The position numbers and the translations under genes are program-made. 64,000 bases of DNA from NCBI RefSeq assembly GCF_048128805.1, contig NC_136012.1:6751621-6815620 (forward strand), written 5' to 3'. The notes under the pieces were generated by a model that worked only from the letters and a program-made list of their open reading frames with translations, was not told the origin of the DNA and ran no database searches. The stretch is from Centroberyx gerrardi. Taxonomy: Eukaryota; Chordata; Actinopteri; Beryciformes; Berycidae. Numbering within the stretch: the first letter of the stretch is position 1; every line of letters starts with the position of its first letter. Of this stretch, positions 1 to 11,900 are shown piece by piece.

Positions 1-844
1 TATGAACATGATGGTTTCTGGTTTAGGTAATGTTAAAACCTGAAAGAAATGCATCCAGGAAACAATTCATATCAGATCAACATAATATAAATATGTTTGA
101 CTTAGGTACAAATCACATTGGGTCGATGTAGTCTAGATATGTTGACCTAAACATTTTAATTACATGTAATGAACATGTAATAATACAATGTTTTGTTTTT
201 TGATTGACCAAACAGTTTTTGAACAAGCAACATCTACCAATGGTGGAGATGTCATTTTGACATTTTTAATACATTTCTCTCCATTACATCCTCAAAAGTT
301 AAGTGAAAGACATTTGTCTTGGTATAAAACTTATTCATTCAGTCAGGCAGTCAGTCAGTCAGCCAGTCAGTCAGTCAGCCAATCAGTCAGGTAATGCTTA
401 GTGAGATGTTGCTTAGCTTTTTCCGACTGTGTAAAGCCTCCAAATGTCAAACTCTTGCTAGCTGGAGCCAAGATTATCAAATGATGATGTCACACCAGGA
501 AGCCGCCATCTTTATGCACATGTACTGTTGGGAGTAAATCTAGTTCAGATCTTATTTTACCAGGTTGTTCAGGGACCGGCCTTGGTTGATTATTCTGGCC
601 TTCGGCAAGGGAATCACCTGCAGAGAGAGAAAACATGATATTAAAATCTCAGGTGGATGCAGCTGAGACATGTTTGTGCTGATGAATGCGCAAATACTTA
701 TACAAAATACACAAACATACACACACACACACAAACATTTTCCAGTTAACAGTTTTTTGGACAGAAATGCCAAAACATTACAAGAAGAAGCCTGTCAACA
801 GAGGATGCAAAGCTTGTTATCACTGATAATGACCCACTTGCGTG

Positions 845-845
<1 letters not shown>

Positions 846-894
<49 letters not shown>

Positions 895-957
895 GGTGGG
901 TGGGTGGTGTGTACATTTGTGTGCGTGCGTGCGTGTGTGTGTGTGTGTGTGTGTGTT
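846..957. repeat. Compound (TG)n-(GGTG)n-(TG)n microsatellite
   Basis: About 40 bases of TG, then GGTG repeats, then a second TG tract. Confidence 0.95.
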
Positions 958-1052
958 AAAGAAGGAGGATGGCACAGGAATGCCAGTGATTTTTGGCCGA
1001 TGCTACTGGCACCAGTCACCATAATCACTGTGATGAGCTGATGACAGACTAA

Positions 1053-1053
<1 letters not shown>

Positions 1054-1089
<36 letters not shown>
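1054..1089. repeat. (GT)n microsatellite
   Basis: An uninterrupted GT run of about 36 bases. Confidence 0.95.
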
Positions 1090-1092
<3 letters not shown>

Positions 1093-1570
1093 GGGGGTGA
1101 AGTAGAGAAAGAAAGATAAAGTGCTGAGTGATGCAAATCTGACAGGAGAAAACGATGGATTAGAAAAGAATGAATGAATTCTTTCTGTAAGTCTGGCACA
1201 GATGTGATGAAAAAATGTTATTACATATAAATGCACAGCATCTTTTTCATCATAGGTATAGTAAGCCTTCTTCTGGTAAAAAGGGTACAAGGGAAAATTT
1301 TTCTTCCACAACATTATACTGTATATCCATTTTGGGGGAAAAGAATTATGTGAAGTTCATCATTCAGTATCTCCACTCTGTAAAAGTGTTATAAATTTAA
1401 GAAAAGGGACTTAAGTTATAAGAACGACCATAATTTTGTGCTACTCATCATTTTAGAGTGTCACTTTTTTCAGATGGTGTAAATCTCATTTTTTAATGAA
1501 ACTCTTCAAGTGCCTAAATGAGTGCGCCACTCACTTATCCCAGATATTTTCCAAATTGTACATTGTAAAC

Positions 1571-1930
1571 TAGGGATGGGATGATATATTGAAATTCAAT
1601 ATATCGTGATACAAACATGTGACAATACGTATCGTGGGGCAGAAAAATGAATCGTGATATTATCTACATTTTATTCTGCTCACAAATGAGACGCTTGACC
1701 ATCACAGTTTCACAAGCTCTTCATCCAAATTATATTATTGTCACTTTGTACTGACATTTTTAAATTGTTTACATTCTAGCAGCCAATGACAATGCTAGAA
1801 AGAGTTGTGGCTCAGAAATAAACAGAATTCTGCACTCAGACTTTGTTGTCACCAAAACTTTATTTATTACATCATGTGGTTGTATCGAATCCTGAACCCC
1901 ATATCGCGTATCAAAATCGTCCCATCCCTA
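1571..1930. mobile_element. MITE with TAGGGATGGG inverted ends (hAT-like)
   Basis: The left end is TAGGGATGGGATGAT. The right end reads TAGGGATGGGACGAT on the other strand, so 14 of 15 bases match. The 360-bp interior has no coding frame and contains a second short palindrome (ATTGAAATTCAATATAT). The flanks TTGTAAAC and TTGTTTGA are a poor 8-bp duplication, so hAT assignment is tentative. Confidence 0.65.
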
Positions 1931-2741
1931 TTGTTTGAATATTGAATACGTCTTAGTAAACTATGGGTGACTTCTCGTCTGCCATTTTGCTTCCCCAGTT
2001 AAATTAAATTGAGTGAAAGTGAACAGAAAGAAAGAAACACTCCTAACCTCCTAATCACATAGAGTTTATTTTTAGTATGACTTGTAAAAACTTAATACAA
2101 CTTTCATAACCCATCATGGCTAAAAATGCATGTCTGTTACTTCAGTGATTCCAAACATAAACAAACAGGAAACTTTTTACAGCCTCAAAATGTATATGTA
2201 AGACTCATATTTACCTACCTGCCATCAGTCTTATAATTACATTACATGACATTTCTGGATGAAAAAAAAATGCCTTCAATCCAATAAATCACTATGTCAA
2301 CAAAGCCGAGGCGGGGTGCTGCAGGGTTTCAACACTACCAGGGCTTAAAGTGTAAAATTTTTCCCATCCAGCTTTATTCATGCTACATTTTATACCAGTC
2401 AGGTCATATGAATAATATTGAATGTCCGCCAACTGGCAAAGTGAAGTGTGTGTGCATCAGCGTATGTAGCCGCTGGCAGAGGCTCAATATCTATAGACGG
2501 ATTATTATAATTGGCTAATCTGTATTCACAAGCCGTAATGTACCTGGAGAGGAATGAAAAAAAAAAAGAGAGGAAGAGGGAAAGGTGAAAGCATGTCAAG
2601 AGAAAAACAGTGGCGGAGAGAGGGGGTTTAGGAGAGAGAATGAAGAGGGAGAGAGAGAGGAGATGAATGGAGGAGGTGAAGGAAGGAGAGTAGGTGTAGG
2701 AGGGGATGGAGATGTGGTAAGCAGCATTCCTGACTGCACAG

Positions 2742-2743
<2 letters not shown>

Positions 2744-2774
<31 letters not shown>

Positions 2775-2946
2775 AAGAGCGAGAGAGAGGGCGAGGTGGG
2801 ACGAGAAAGAGAGAGAGTGAATGAGTAGAGGGGGGACAGGAAGAGAGAAAGACGCGTTAATCTGAAATCCAGATGCTTTAAGGACCAAACAGAGGGTCAA
2901 ACTAATCCACACACACACACACACTCGCAAACACAGCTCTCCATCC

Positions 2947-2996
<50 letters not shown>
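2744..2996. repeat. Cluster of CA, GA and CT microsatellites
   Basis: (CA)n at 2744-2772, short CA at 2909-2924, (CT)n at 2947-2965 joined to (CA)n to 2996. It lies just before the probable mxra5 first exon. Confidence 0.9.
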
Positions 2997-3000
<4 letters not shown>

Positions 3001-3207
3001 CCGTCCGGGACCTCGCTGGCTTTACAAGTCAGCAAAACATCAACGGGATTCAAACATCAACTGGATACTTTTTACGCCTGTTTTTCTTGTAAAACTCTCA
3101 CTTTCCAGCCTGCAGTCCAGACGAAAGGACTCGCTCTTTCTTTTTTTGGGGGTTTCTATTTTGTAGTTAGGCTTTTGTTTTCTTTTCTTTTCTGGAGGAA
3201 TTTGCAG
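3001..3207 (+). other. mxra5: Probable non-coding first exon of mxra5 (5' UTR)
   Basis: This is unique, non-repetitive sequence directly after a (CT)n(CA)n tract. It ends TTTGCAG|GTGAGT, a near-perfect splice donor at 3208. It has no long open frame. The next acceptor with mxra5 sequence is at 8823 and leads into the start-codon exon. The 5' boundary is a guess; no TATA box is evident. RNA data would be needed to confirm it. Confidence 0.45.
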
Positions 3208-5025
3208 GTGAGTCTCTTGTGGTTTTTCATAATGAGAACTTGTTAAATGCTCCCAGATGTAAAAAAAAATAACTGTGTTTTTTGGGAATTTTTGGAATGA
3301 GTTTTGAAGTTTTCCACACTCTCCTATGCATTTGAGCTGGAAGCTTAATTGAAAGATAATTGAAAAGTCTAATAATCACAGTTTGCATGAAGTGATTTCC
3401 TCGCAGTATACCTTTCCTTCTGCGAGACTGACTTATTTGTCAGTGTAATTTGCCTTGTTTAAAACTGTCAGCTCGCAGGATTTGAAGTTGTCTGGTAGGT
3501 GTCAAGGTGCTGCCAGAGTGACAGTTTAGAGCGGTGTTTGTCTTCACGGCATCAGAGGCCGCCGTCTCGCTTTGAAATCTAATTTCATACTCACTGTCAT
3601 GCAGTGACAGATGTGGCTCATGTCATTGCAATCCATCAGCTGACTGACTTGTGTTGAGAGGGAAATTAGCAGCAGACACCAGTCAAATGCTGTTTGTTTT
3701 GGCTGTGGCTGGGAAGGTTAGAACTTTTCTCTGAGCTATATCACACCTTTAAAAAAAAAAAAAAAAGGTCTATGTCATTTCAAAAAGTTAGGATTAAAGG
3801 TTGTAAATAGCACCAGAACAAGATTCCAATCTGATTGCCTTCAAAGAACATCTGAAAATTCCTATATTTATACTTAATATATTTATGAGGAGGAAATTTA
3901 CTGTATGGCCAACCACGGAAATCCTGGCTGTTGCTGCTCTGTTTACAGTAACCAGATACTTCAGCGAAGCGCTTCTCAATCTTTTTTGGCGTCGAGGACC
4001 ATTTGAGCCAAACAGCAGCTCCATTCCAACACACACACACACACTAGGCATTGATAGCTTGAAAATGCCACACACAGCTTTGTTGTGATGACTAATGACA
4101 GCCAGCTTGAGGAACAAGAAAGAGTAAGCTTACTAGACTTGGCTCAAACTGGACAAACCTGGAAGGAAAGCTCATTACATAGAGTTTGACATTGTTTTTC
4201 CTTGACTTTTAAGCAAAAAAAAAAAAAGAAAGGCACACCTGGTTCTCTCTCCATGGCACATCAGTGTGTACCACCTTGACAGATTTATAACCGCTGCTTT
4301 CAAGGGTCTTCTGTAACGAATTTGTCTGGTAAAATGGTTAAAAGTGACCAGTGGAAAATAGGGAATCTTCCCGCTAATTAATCCAGTACACTAAGAAGGT
4401 ATTTTTTCCTCACCCCCCATGTTATTGAATGCAGAAGAAATACTTTCCTTCATGACATGAAAGAACAAAAAGAAAAACAAGCTGTAGTCCAATATTTTAA
4501 CCCTACACAAGTTTTCGAACCTCTATGAAATGAAGCTTTGAAACAGACTTCTAAGACTCTATTTGCCCCCAGATGTCATTAAATAATGATGATAAAGTTG
4601 GAAGGGATTTTGTATGTTAAATCATGTCATTATGTGAGAAATTTTAATAAAATTACCATAAACCAGATGGCTAGAAAGTAAGTCAAGGAATTAAGATAAT
4701 GCTTATGTCACATAACTCCACAAAACATTTTATAATGGTTAAAATACATGGTCATCAATCAGAAAATGCGGCTGTTTTCATTGCTGAATAACTCTTTGGA
4801 GATGGGCTTTGCGTCTGATGGGAGCGATGCCACATATACTGTAAGAGATTTCTGAATGAGGATATATGGATAGCACATGATATCACAGACTGCATGGAAA
4901 ACATATGGGAATCATATTGTAGTCGTCTCTTGACATGTGTTATCTTGCGTTGGGCAGCTGTGACTTGGCTGCCAGTCAGCGTAATGCTTTTTACATAAAG
5001 ATGTATTGGCCTCACTCTGACGCTC

Positions 5026-6003
5026 TTAAAGGACTACAGCAAGCTTTTGGGAGATTGGCCCATTGGTCAGTTTACCTGTTCAGTGATGAGAACACAGGCA
5101 CCAAAATCATCCACATGTCCCGGGTAGGTTGTTCGCTCCAGTGCTCCATGCAAACACTTTAGCATACACTATGTTGAGTGATAGCAGGCTCCATGCTAAC
5201 ACTTTAGCATACACTATGTTAAGTGATAGCAGGCTCCATGCTAACACTTTAGCATACACTATGTTGACAGTTAGTAGGCTCCATGCTAACACTTTAGCAT
5301 ACACTATGTGGACTGATAGTAAGCAACCATGCTAACACTTTAGCATACACTATGTTGACTTATAGTAGGCTCCATGCTAACACTTTAGCATATACCGTAC
5401 TATGTGGACTGATAGTAGACTCCATGCTAACACTGTAGCATATACTATGTTGACTTATAGTAGGCTCCATGCTAACACTTTAGCATATACCGTACTATGT
5501 GGACTGATAGTAGGCTCCATGCTAACACTTTAGCATATACCGTACTATGTGGACTGATAGTAGGCTCCATGCTAACACTGTAGCATATACTATGTTGACT
5601 TATAGTAGGCTCCATGCTAACACTTTAGCATATACCGTACTATGTGGACTGATAGTAGGCTCCATGCTAACACTGTAGCATATACTATGTGGACTGATAG
5701 TAGGCTCCATGCTAACATTTTAGCATACACTATGTGGACTGATAGTAGACTCCATGCTAACACTTTAGCATATACTATGTGGACTGATAGTAGACTCCAT
5801 GCTAACACTTTAGCATACACTATGTGGACTGATAGTAGGCTCCATGCTAACACTTTAGCATATACTATGTTGAGTGATATTAGGCTCCAGTGTTAGCATG
5901 GTGTCTACCAGGGAAACATGGATGATTTTGGTGTCTATCTTCTCATCACATAACTAGTTGGCCAATAGGCCAGTCTTCCAAAAACTCGTTTGTATTCCTT
6001 TAA
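5026..6003. mobile_element. TTAA-bounded inverted-repeat element with a minisatellite core
   Basis: Left arm from 5026 (TTAAAGGACTACAGCAAG) and right arm to 6003 (on the other strand TTAAAGGAATACAAACGAG) match imperfectly for about 100 bases, including GGCCCATTGG / GGCCTATTGG, GTGATGAGAA and CACCAAAATCATCCA. TTAA at both ends resembles a piggyBac-type target site. The core (5146-5890) is the 45/51-bp tandem array. There is no transposase, so it is non-autonomous. Confidence 0.75.
5146..5890. repeat. Minisatellite of 45-bp and 51-bp units, about 16 copies
   Basis: The unit is about GGCTCCATGCTAACACTTTA plus GCATACACTATGTTGACTGATAGTA. Some units have a 6-bp CCGTAC insertion. Each unit holds an inverted repeat TGCTAA-CACT-TTAGCA. 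Unit lengths are multiples of three, so both strands show repeat open frames; these are by-products, not genes. Confidence 0.95.
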
Positions 6004-6834
6004 GATACTGTCTGCCTTCTCTCTTCCTGCCATTCCTTCCTTCATTCATCCTTTTCTTTTCTTCCTTCTCTTTTCTTCCTTTCCATTCCCTTCATGACAA
6101 CGTGACTTTGACTCCTGCCATACACGTACTCTGTACTCTTGTTCCAGCACTTCATTCATTGATAGCGTCTAAAAGTACAGCATAGAAGAATTGAGGATGG
6201 AAAAATGGAAGGAACGCCAGACTGTAAAGAAAGAAACGTAGGAATGAAGGATGCATTTTGGCCGTATTGACGCAGAACCATTGTGTGCCAGTGAACATAT
6301 GATTTTGATAAGTGGGGGCTGAACAGTACAGCGCTCTGTCTAGGTTAGTGGAAGTGCAGCACTTTATCTCTGTCAGCTGAGAGTCTGGGAGGGGTACTAA
6401 GTGATTTAATAGTACAGGGAAACCCTTTTCTCAACTCCTCCTCCCCTCATCTGTTACCTCTTCTCTTCTCTTCTCTCTGTTCTCCCTCTTCCTTTCCTTT
6501 CCTTTCTCCTCTTGTACCTTCTTAACTCCTGTCCTCTCCTCTACCTTTCATTTCCTTGCCTCCCCTCCCTCTGTCCCCAGTGTGCTGACACAGAAAGCTG
6601 GTAAAGCCATCAGGTAGGGAGAGCAGGAGGAGAGAACTAGCCGGCTGACAGCACTGACCTATGATCACCTTTCTACTCTCCATACAGGAGCCTGACACTA
6701 CATGGGCTGAGTCCCCTAATAAAATACACCCCATGTCCTTTCAACATGTGGTTTAACAGTTCTTGACTGGGACAATATGTGACATTCATTGTGGGTTATG
6801 GGTAGAAAAATACTATAATCATCCTCCCTGTTAA

Positions 6835-6955
6835 AGTGTCCTTGAGCAAGACACCGAATCTGTAGCTGCTCTGTAGCTGAACCTGACCTCTGACCTCCCT
6901 GTGGGGATGGGCAAGAGGGGAATTTCCCTCTGGGGATCAGTAAATACATTACTAG
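6835..6955. repeat. Dispersed fish repeat (SINE/LINE-tail-like)
   Basis: It contains CCTTGAGCAAGACACCGAA and ends AATTTCCCTCTGGGGATCAG, a phrase that recurs in many teleost dispersed repeats. The inner part (GAACCTGACCTCTGACCTC) recurs at 34363-34390 in this window. Family assignment is from memory. Confidence 0.55.
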
Positions 6956-8823
6956 TATCAAGGTGGTTGTTAATGTGTAATTCTCAAAATGGCATCTCAG
7001 CCATGACTGAATTTCATTAAGATATAATTAATATTAAAGTAAAAAATATAGTAAATAGAATTCCCAATCATTCTGAAATTCATCAGAGGGAGGAAAAGCG
7101 CAATTGCGGAAAGCCAACTTCTTTTCAATTTTCAATTTATTTTCAATGGTAAATTTGTTACTTTTCTCACCAGGTGTCACTTGTTACAATGTGGAGAAAA
7201 TCTTGCTGTATAGTGGCTATTCATTCAGATTAAATTGTCATCGCTGTCAGCATTCCTCACTGAAACCAAAGGCAAATCTGACTGACCTCTATGTAGGTTA
7301 ATGTGTTTGTCGGATCAGGAAGTCCCCACTGCTGTGTAAGTGTGTGTGTGTGTGTATGTGTGATTTATCAATCTGTCGTTGGTATGATAATAACACGATC
7401 CAGGTCACATTTTAGGGCAGTTTCCTACCTCTCTTCCTGTCGCACATGTACACACACACACACACACACACGCACACAGCTGCTAGGTGAATTAGCCTCC
7501 CTGTGAGGAGAGAACACAGAGACAGACGTGGAAACCAGAACCCCCAAACTGGCCTCTAATGGCTTCAAATGTGTGTGTGTGTGTGTGTGTGTGTTTGTGT
7601 GTTTCTTCCTTTGCATACTTCTCTCTCTTTCTCTGTGTTTCTCAGAGTGTCTCTACATGATCGGTATTGGCATTGGACGAAGCCATCTTCGGTGTATGTT
7701 AACTATCAGCGTGGGTGTGTGTGTGTGTATGTGTATGTGTGTGTGTGGTTGTATGTAATTGTAATTGGTAGACCAACATAATACGTGCCAAACCACCTGG
7801 CATTGTAGCAAACCACAACTGCTGAGGTTGTGTGGTTGTTTTTCCACTGCTCTTCTATTCTATTCTATTCTATTCTGTTCGAGATACCAGAGTGTGACTT
7901 TGAGTCATTAATCCCATTTAAACCCCCAGTACAGACAGGAGATGGATGTATAGTGTGTCTACAAATATACACATATTCATAGTTTAGAGCGTGATTATCT
8001 TGGATAAAAGAGGATTTGCAGTCCGCTGATTTCCCCGAGGTGCAGTGAGGGTCAGACGGGATTTCAGCAAGTGTTCAAACAAGCTTCTCTGATGTGTTTT
8101 TATCAGCCTTCAGGGCGAATAGTTTGGTATTAGGATAGCTGCTAAAGTTGTCAACTTACTGAGACTTGGAGGTTTTTCTCACACCTCTCACTTCCTCTCT
8201 CAAACAGTCTTTCTCATGCTTTCTTTCTTTCTCTCTCTCTCTCTCACCTACCTCCCCCTCTTCCTCTCTCTACCTCCCTCGCTCTTTCTCTCCCCATGCA
8301 TCAGATTTAGCGTTTGCAGGTGTACCAGCTTGGGCTTGCAATGCGGTTATTAATGCGATGCGTTTTGCAAGGCATTATGGTAATTTTCTCTTTCATCGTG
8401 TCGAGCCGAAGCTTTGTGTGTTTGGAGACAAGAAATCTGAGAGTTAGGTTGATCCCCGTTCCAAGAGCTCTTCTGCTGTCAAAAGTCAAGAGACAAGGAA
8501 TCAGGAGGAAAGATACTTTGGTTAAAATGTTGTCAAGATTTCAGATGTTTTTTGGCCCCATAAGAGACCCTACCATATAACTTTGATACTACTTGCTATG
8601 AATTTACCTCAGCAAGATTAATGTCAGCCTAAAAAGGTGATAAACTCTATTCCACAAATAAAAAGGCAGGCTAACTGAGTTTAGATGGGTTTACCCATAT
8701 AGATATAACAGGTTTACCCTCCACTACATCCCTGACCAAAATGGATATATAGCATTTTAGAATGAAATCCTTCTTTGTGTGTATAAAACCTCTGCATCTA
8801 ATTGTACTTGTCTGTTCCTCTAG

Positions 8824-8953
8824 GTGTATTGATGGCGTGAGCCTCCAGCCAGCCAGCCATCCAGTCATGGCGCTGTGGTGGTGCGCTACCGTCTTCTGCA
8901 GGTTGGCTGCAGTGTGGTTTCCCCTGCTCCTCTCAGCACTCCTGTGGCAAACG
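8824..8953 (+). CDS. mxra5: mxra5 start-codon exon (signal peptide)
   Basis: The acceptor CTCTAG is at 8818-8823 and the donor ACG|GTACAC at 8953/8954. The first 43 nt are 5' UTR. ATG at 8867 begins 29 codons: a short polar start, then a hydrophobic run (AAVWFPLLLSALLW), which is a typical secretory signal peptide. The exon ends in phase 0. An in-frame ATG at 8762 lies upstream of the acceptor and is intronic. An ATG at 8832 in the UTR is a short upstream start in another frame. Confidence 0.85.
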
Positions 8954-11900
8954 GTACACTAACGTCCTCAGTGCAGTCCAGTGGTCGGTTGCACAAATCA
9001 TCCTAAATTTTACTGATAGGGATTTCACTCAAGGATTCTCTTATTTCTTTCCAGGAAATAGAGGCTTTGTAGTTGCGGTAGTTGCGTCACAAATCCCCCA
9101 GCAACCACAGCTGGTGCTATCATGGAGTTGGAGTGTTGGCTGTGTGCAAATTATATCTAAATATATGACAACTGCTCAAGAGATAGATACCTGAAAAAGA
9201 CTGTTGTGGTGTGGCTGTAGATCCATCAGTGACGTTATAATTAAATGTGAATATTCTGATAATTTGGATTTGTTTCCAACGGTAGATTTCTGTGACACAG
9301 TAAAATGTATTGTCTTTAGCCCTAGCCACTTTGGTCCCAGTCTCTGCTACAAAGCACGATGAATTGTAGCTTAGAGTCAGCTCAGTTAATTACAAAAAAA
9401 AAAGGTTGTTTTTTTGCTTTGTTAACTGTTCATTTAACAATGCAACCAATGCAAATCTTAACGTGATTTTTGGCCACTAATGCTAGCTTCTACTTGATAC
9501 GTTAGCTAGTGTGCTAATCAGATGTGTTCACAACCAGACAGTGATGGTTAGCAGACCAGATAGGCCTACATGGTTAGCTAGCTAACAAGCTGACATTATC
9601 TAAAACAAAATGGACCAGATGTAGTAATAAAATGAGTTCTGAGTCAAATGCAGCACAGAAATGAACCATTATTGAACTCTGTTGAGGTATCAAGTCATAT
9701 ACAGAAAAACAATGAGCTGTTCACCGACACTTTTGGCCAAGAGCTGAGGACCTCCAATATGGCCGCCAGAGGGTGTGTTACATCACCTGAAAGCACTGTA
9801 GGCTAAGAGAGTTGTAACAAACATTTCAGACTGATTCCTTAGCCTTAAGTAAGAAAAAATACTAACAGACCGGTTTAAATATGGTTTAAATATTTACAGG
9901 TTTCAGGGTAACGAAGAAATTTTGTAGCTAAAGCTAACATTGTTAGCTAGTTAGCTAACCAAACGTTACAGTTAGCAAGCCACAGCGTGGTCATCCCTAT
10001 GTTCCCTCAGCCCTATGTGTTTAGGCAAGGAGCTCGTATGGTTGATGTTAGGGTTAGGGATGCTTGCGGTCGAGTGGTTCCAGGGCAGATGAGGTGGTTG
10101 GGTTGAGGCATGAGGTCACTGAGGATAAGGTTAGAGCAAGCTTGCGGTCAAGGCTGTCAGAAGGTAAGTTGGGATAGGGTTGAGGGAACATAGGGCTGAG
10201 GGAACATAGACACGCTCCCGCCACAGCAGCAATAATGTTTGAAAATCTTAGGAAAAGAAGGCCAAACTGGACAGAGGAAGAAAGCTTATCCTACTTGATG
10301 AGTACAGGTAGGCTATATGAGAAGGAAACACGGTTGGTTGCAGAAAACATCCTAAGTTTTTCTAAGGATTATTATTGACTAATTTAAATTCAGCACAACT
10401 TCATTCTCCTCAATGAAAAAAACTCAAGTTATGAAGCTGTTCATGGTGATTGTGCAATGCATAACCAATTTTAAGTAATGGCTTAGGATTTTAAGTAATG
10501 ACTTAGGATAAAAAAGCACATAAGGATGAAAACATATATAGGCTATATATATTAGGTGAATTCTATATATACCTATATATATTAGGTGAAAACTCATTTA
10601 AGTCTTGAATGAATCTTTAAGGAAAATCTAAGATGCTTCATGCAACTAGGCACAGGAGGCTGCCATGTTTATGCACCTGGTCTGTTTTATATAAGCCCCC
10701 TAGTCTGTTTAGTGTAGTTAGCACTGATTTGTTTCCAAACTGTCAGTGCCTACACAGGTCTGAACCTATCTGTTTGCATCTCTTATCTGATCTTTTCTGA
10801 ATTTCATAATTTGCCTCTCCTCACTGCTTACCCACACCTCCTCCCTTCTCCTCTCTTCTCTGCTCCTTCCATCCATTCTTTTCTCATCCTATTCTCCTCC
10901 TCTCTACCCCTTTCCTTTCCTTTCATTTCGTCTCATCGACCCTCTCTTTTTGCACCCCCCCTGCCCCCTCTCCTCTCCCCTGTAGATCTCTCCTGTCCAT
11001 GCCGTCCCGTCCTGCCCGCGGGGTTGTAGCTGTCCAGGAGTCAAAGAGGTCCACTGTACGTTCAGACACCTCACCACCATACCAAAAACCTTTCCCAAAG
11101 ACACACAGAGAGTCAACCTGGGGTAAGACTGAGTCACATACACACACAAGCACTTAGTCATTGTTAGCAATGCTATTCCAAGAGGCAGAAAACAGAATCG
11201 TCTATGTCCTGTATAGTTATTAATCTTGTGAAATAGCTAGGAAGTGGTTTGGGATGTAGCTACTGTATGTCAGGTGATTTGAGAAATGTTTTTTTTTTAG
11301 CCCCATTGTCTTGAAATGATTAATTCTACCTCCAATAATATTCTTTTTGGCTGGATTAAAGTGCTTTTGGTCGGACTAAAAGCACCCAGGTCATGATAAA
11401 TGAGACGAGCTTCTTCTACTCTTTTCAAACCACTTTTTCATCCCACGGATCCAAGTGATAAATTGAGTCTCTTTGCCTCGGGAGGTGGGATAATGAAAAC
11501 ATGTTGCTGCTCTTGTCATGTCAGGGCCAAAATTACGCAGATAAGTGACTCCTTTTGGGTGCCAACCCGTTGCTTCATCATCCTTCAACCTGCCTCGAGA
11601 ACAAAATAAACCTTTTTTAAAGCCACAGGGACCAGTTTGCCCAGCATGATGTTCCTTATATAGCCCATTGTGCATTTCATTTGCCAACATCTGTTTTAAA
11701 CCGAGGGTTTAGCACCAGCATGTGATGACAAACTTACACTGTAGGGGATAAATCACTTCCATGTGGGTCTTTCTATTGTGGACAGAGCTTCCACTGCCGT
11801 CCAGTCGCATAACAACTGTTGTTTAGAGGAATTTCCCAGCCAACCACTGCAACCACTTAAACCACTGTATATAACAAATTGCTCCGTCTAATAATTGGCT

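Larger units (their letters stand above)
1..3000. other. Upstream intergenic region: no gene, simple repeats and one MITE
   Basis: There is no supportable coding region. It contains a (CAGT)n tract (340-390), TG/CA microsatellites (846-957, 1054-1089, 2744-2772, 2947-2996), an inverted-repeat element (1571-1930), and G/A-rich sequence at 2555-2860. All open frames here read through microsatellites or are short. Confidence 0.7.
3208..8823 (+). other. mxra5 5' UTR intron: repeats, no gene
   Basis: It contains the minisatellite element (5026-6003), a pyrimidine-rich tract (6425-6575), a SINE/LINE-tail-like segment (6835-6955), TG/CA tracts (about 7338-7357, 7449-7472, 7571-7594, 7713-7747) and (TTCTA)n (7852-7880). 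The part at 3400-3690 is unique and moderately GC-rich. No coding exon was recognised. Confidence 0.55.

Noticed and set aside
5146..5890. CRISPR-like look of the repeated 45-bp units with short palindromes
   Set aside because: The units are contiguous without unique spacers, and this is a vertebrate genome.
5107..5896. Open frames of 65-84 codons on both strands with repeated LHANTLAYTMWTDSR or AWSLLSVHIVYAKVL
   Set aside because: They are produced by the 45/51-bp minisatellite, whose unit lengths are multiples of three. There is no start context, splice signal or family.
6425..6580. Pyrimidine-rich tract as a splice acceptor for an extra mxra5 exon
   Set aside because: An AG follows, but no open frame with mxra5 similarity and no donor pairing were found.
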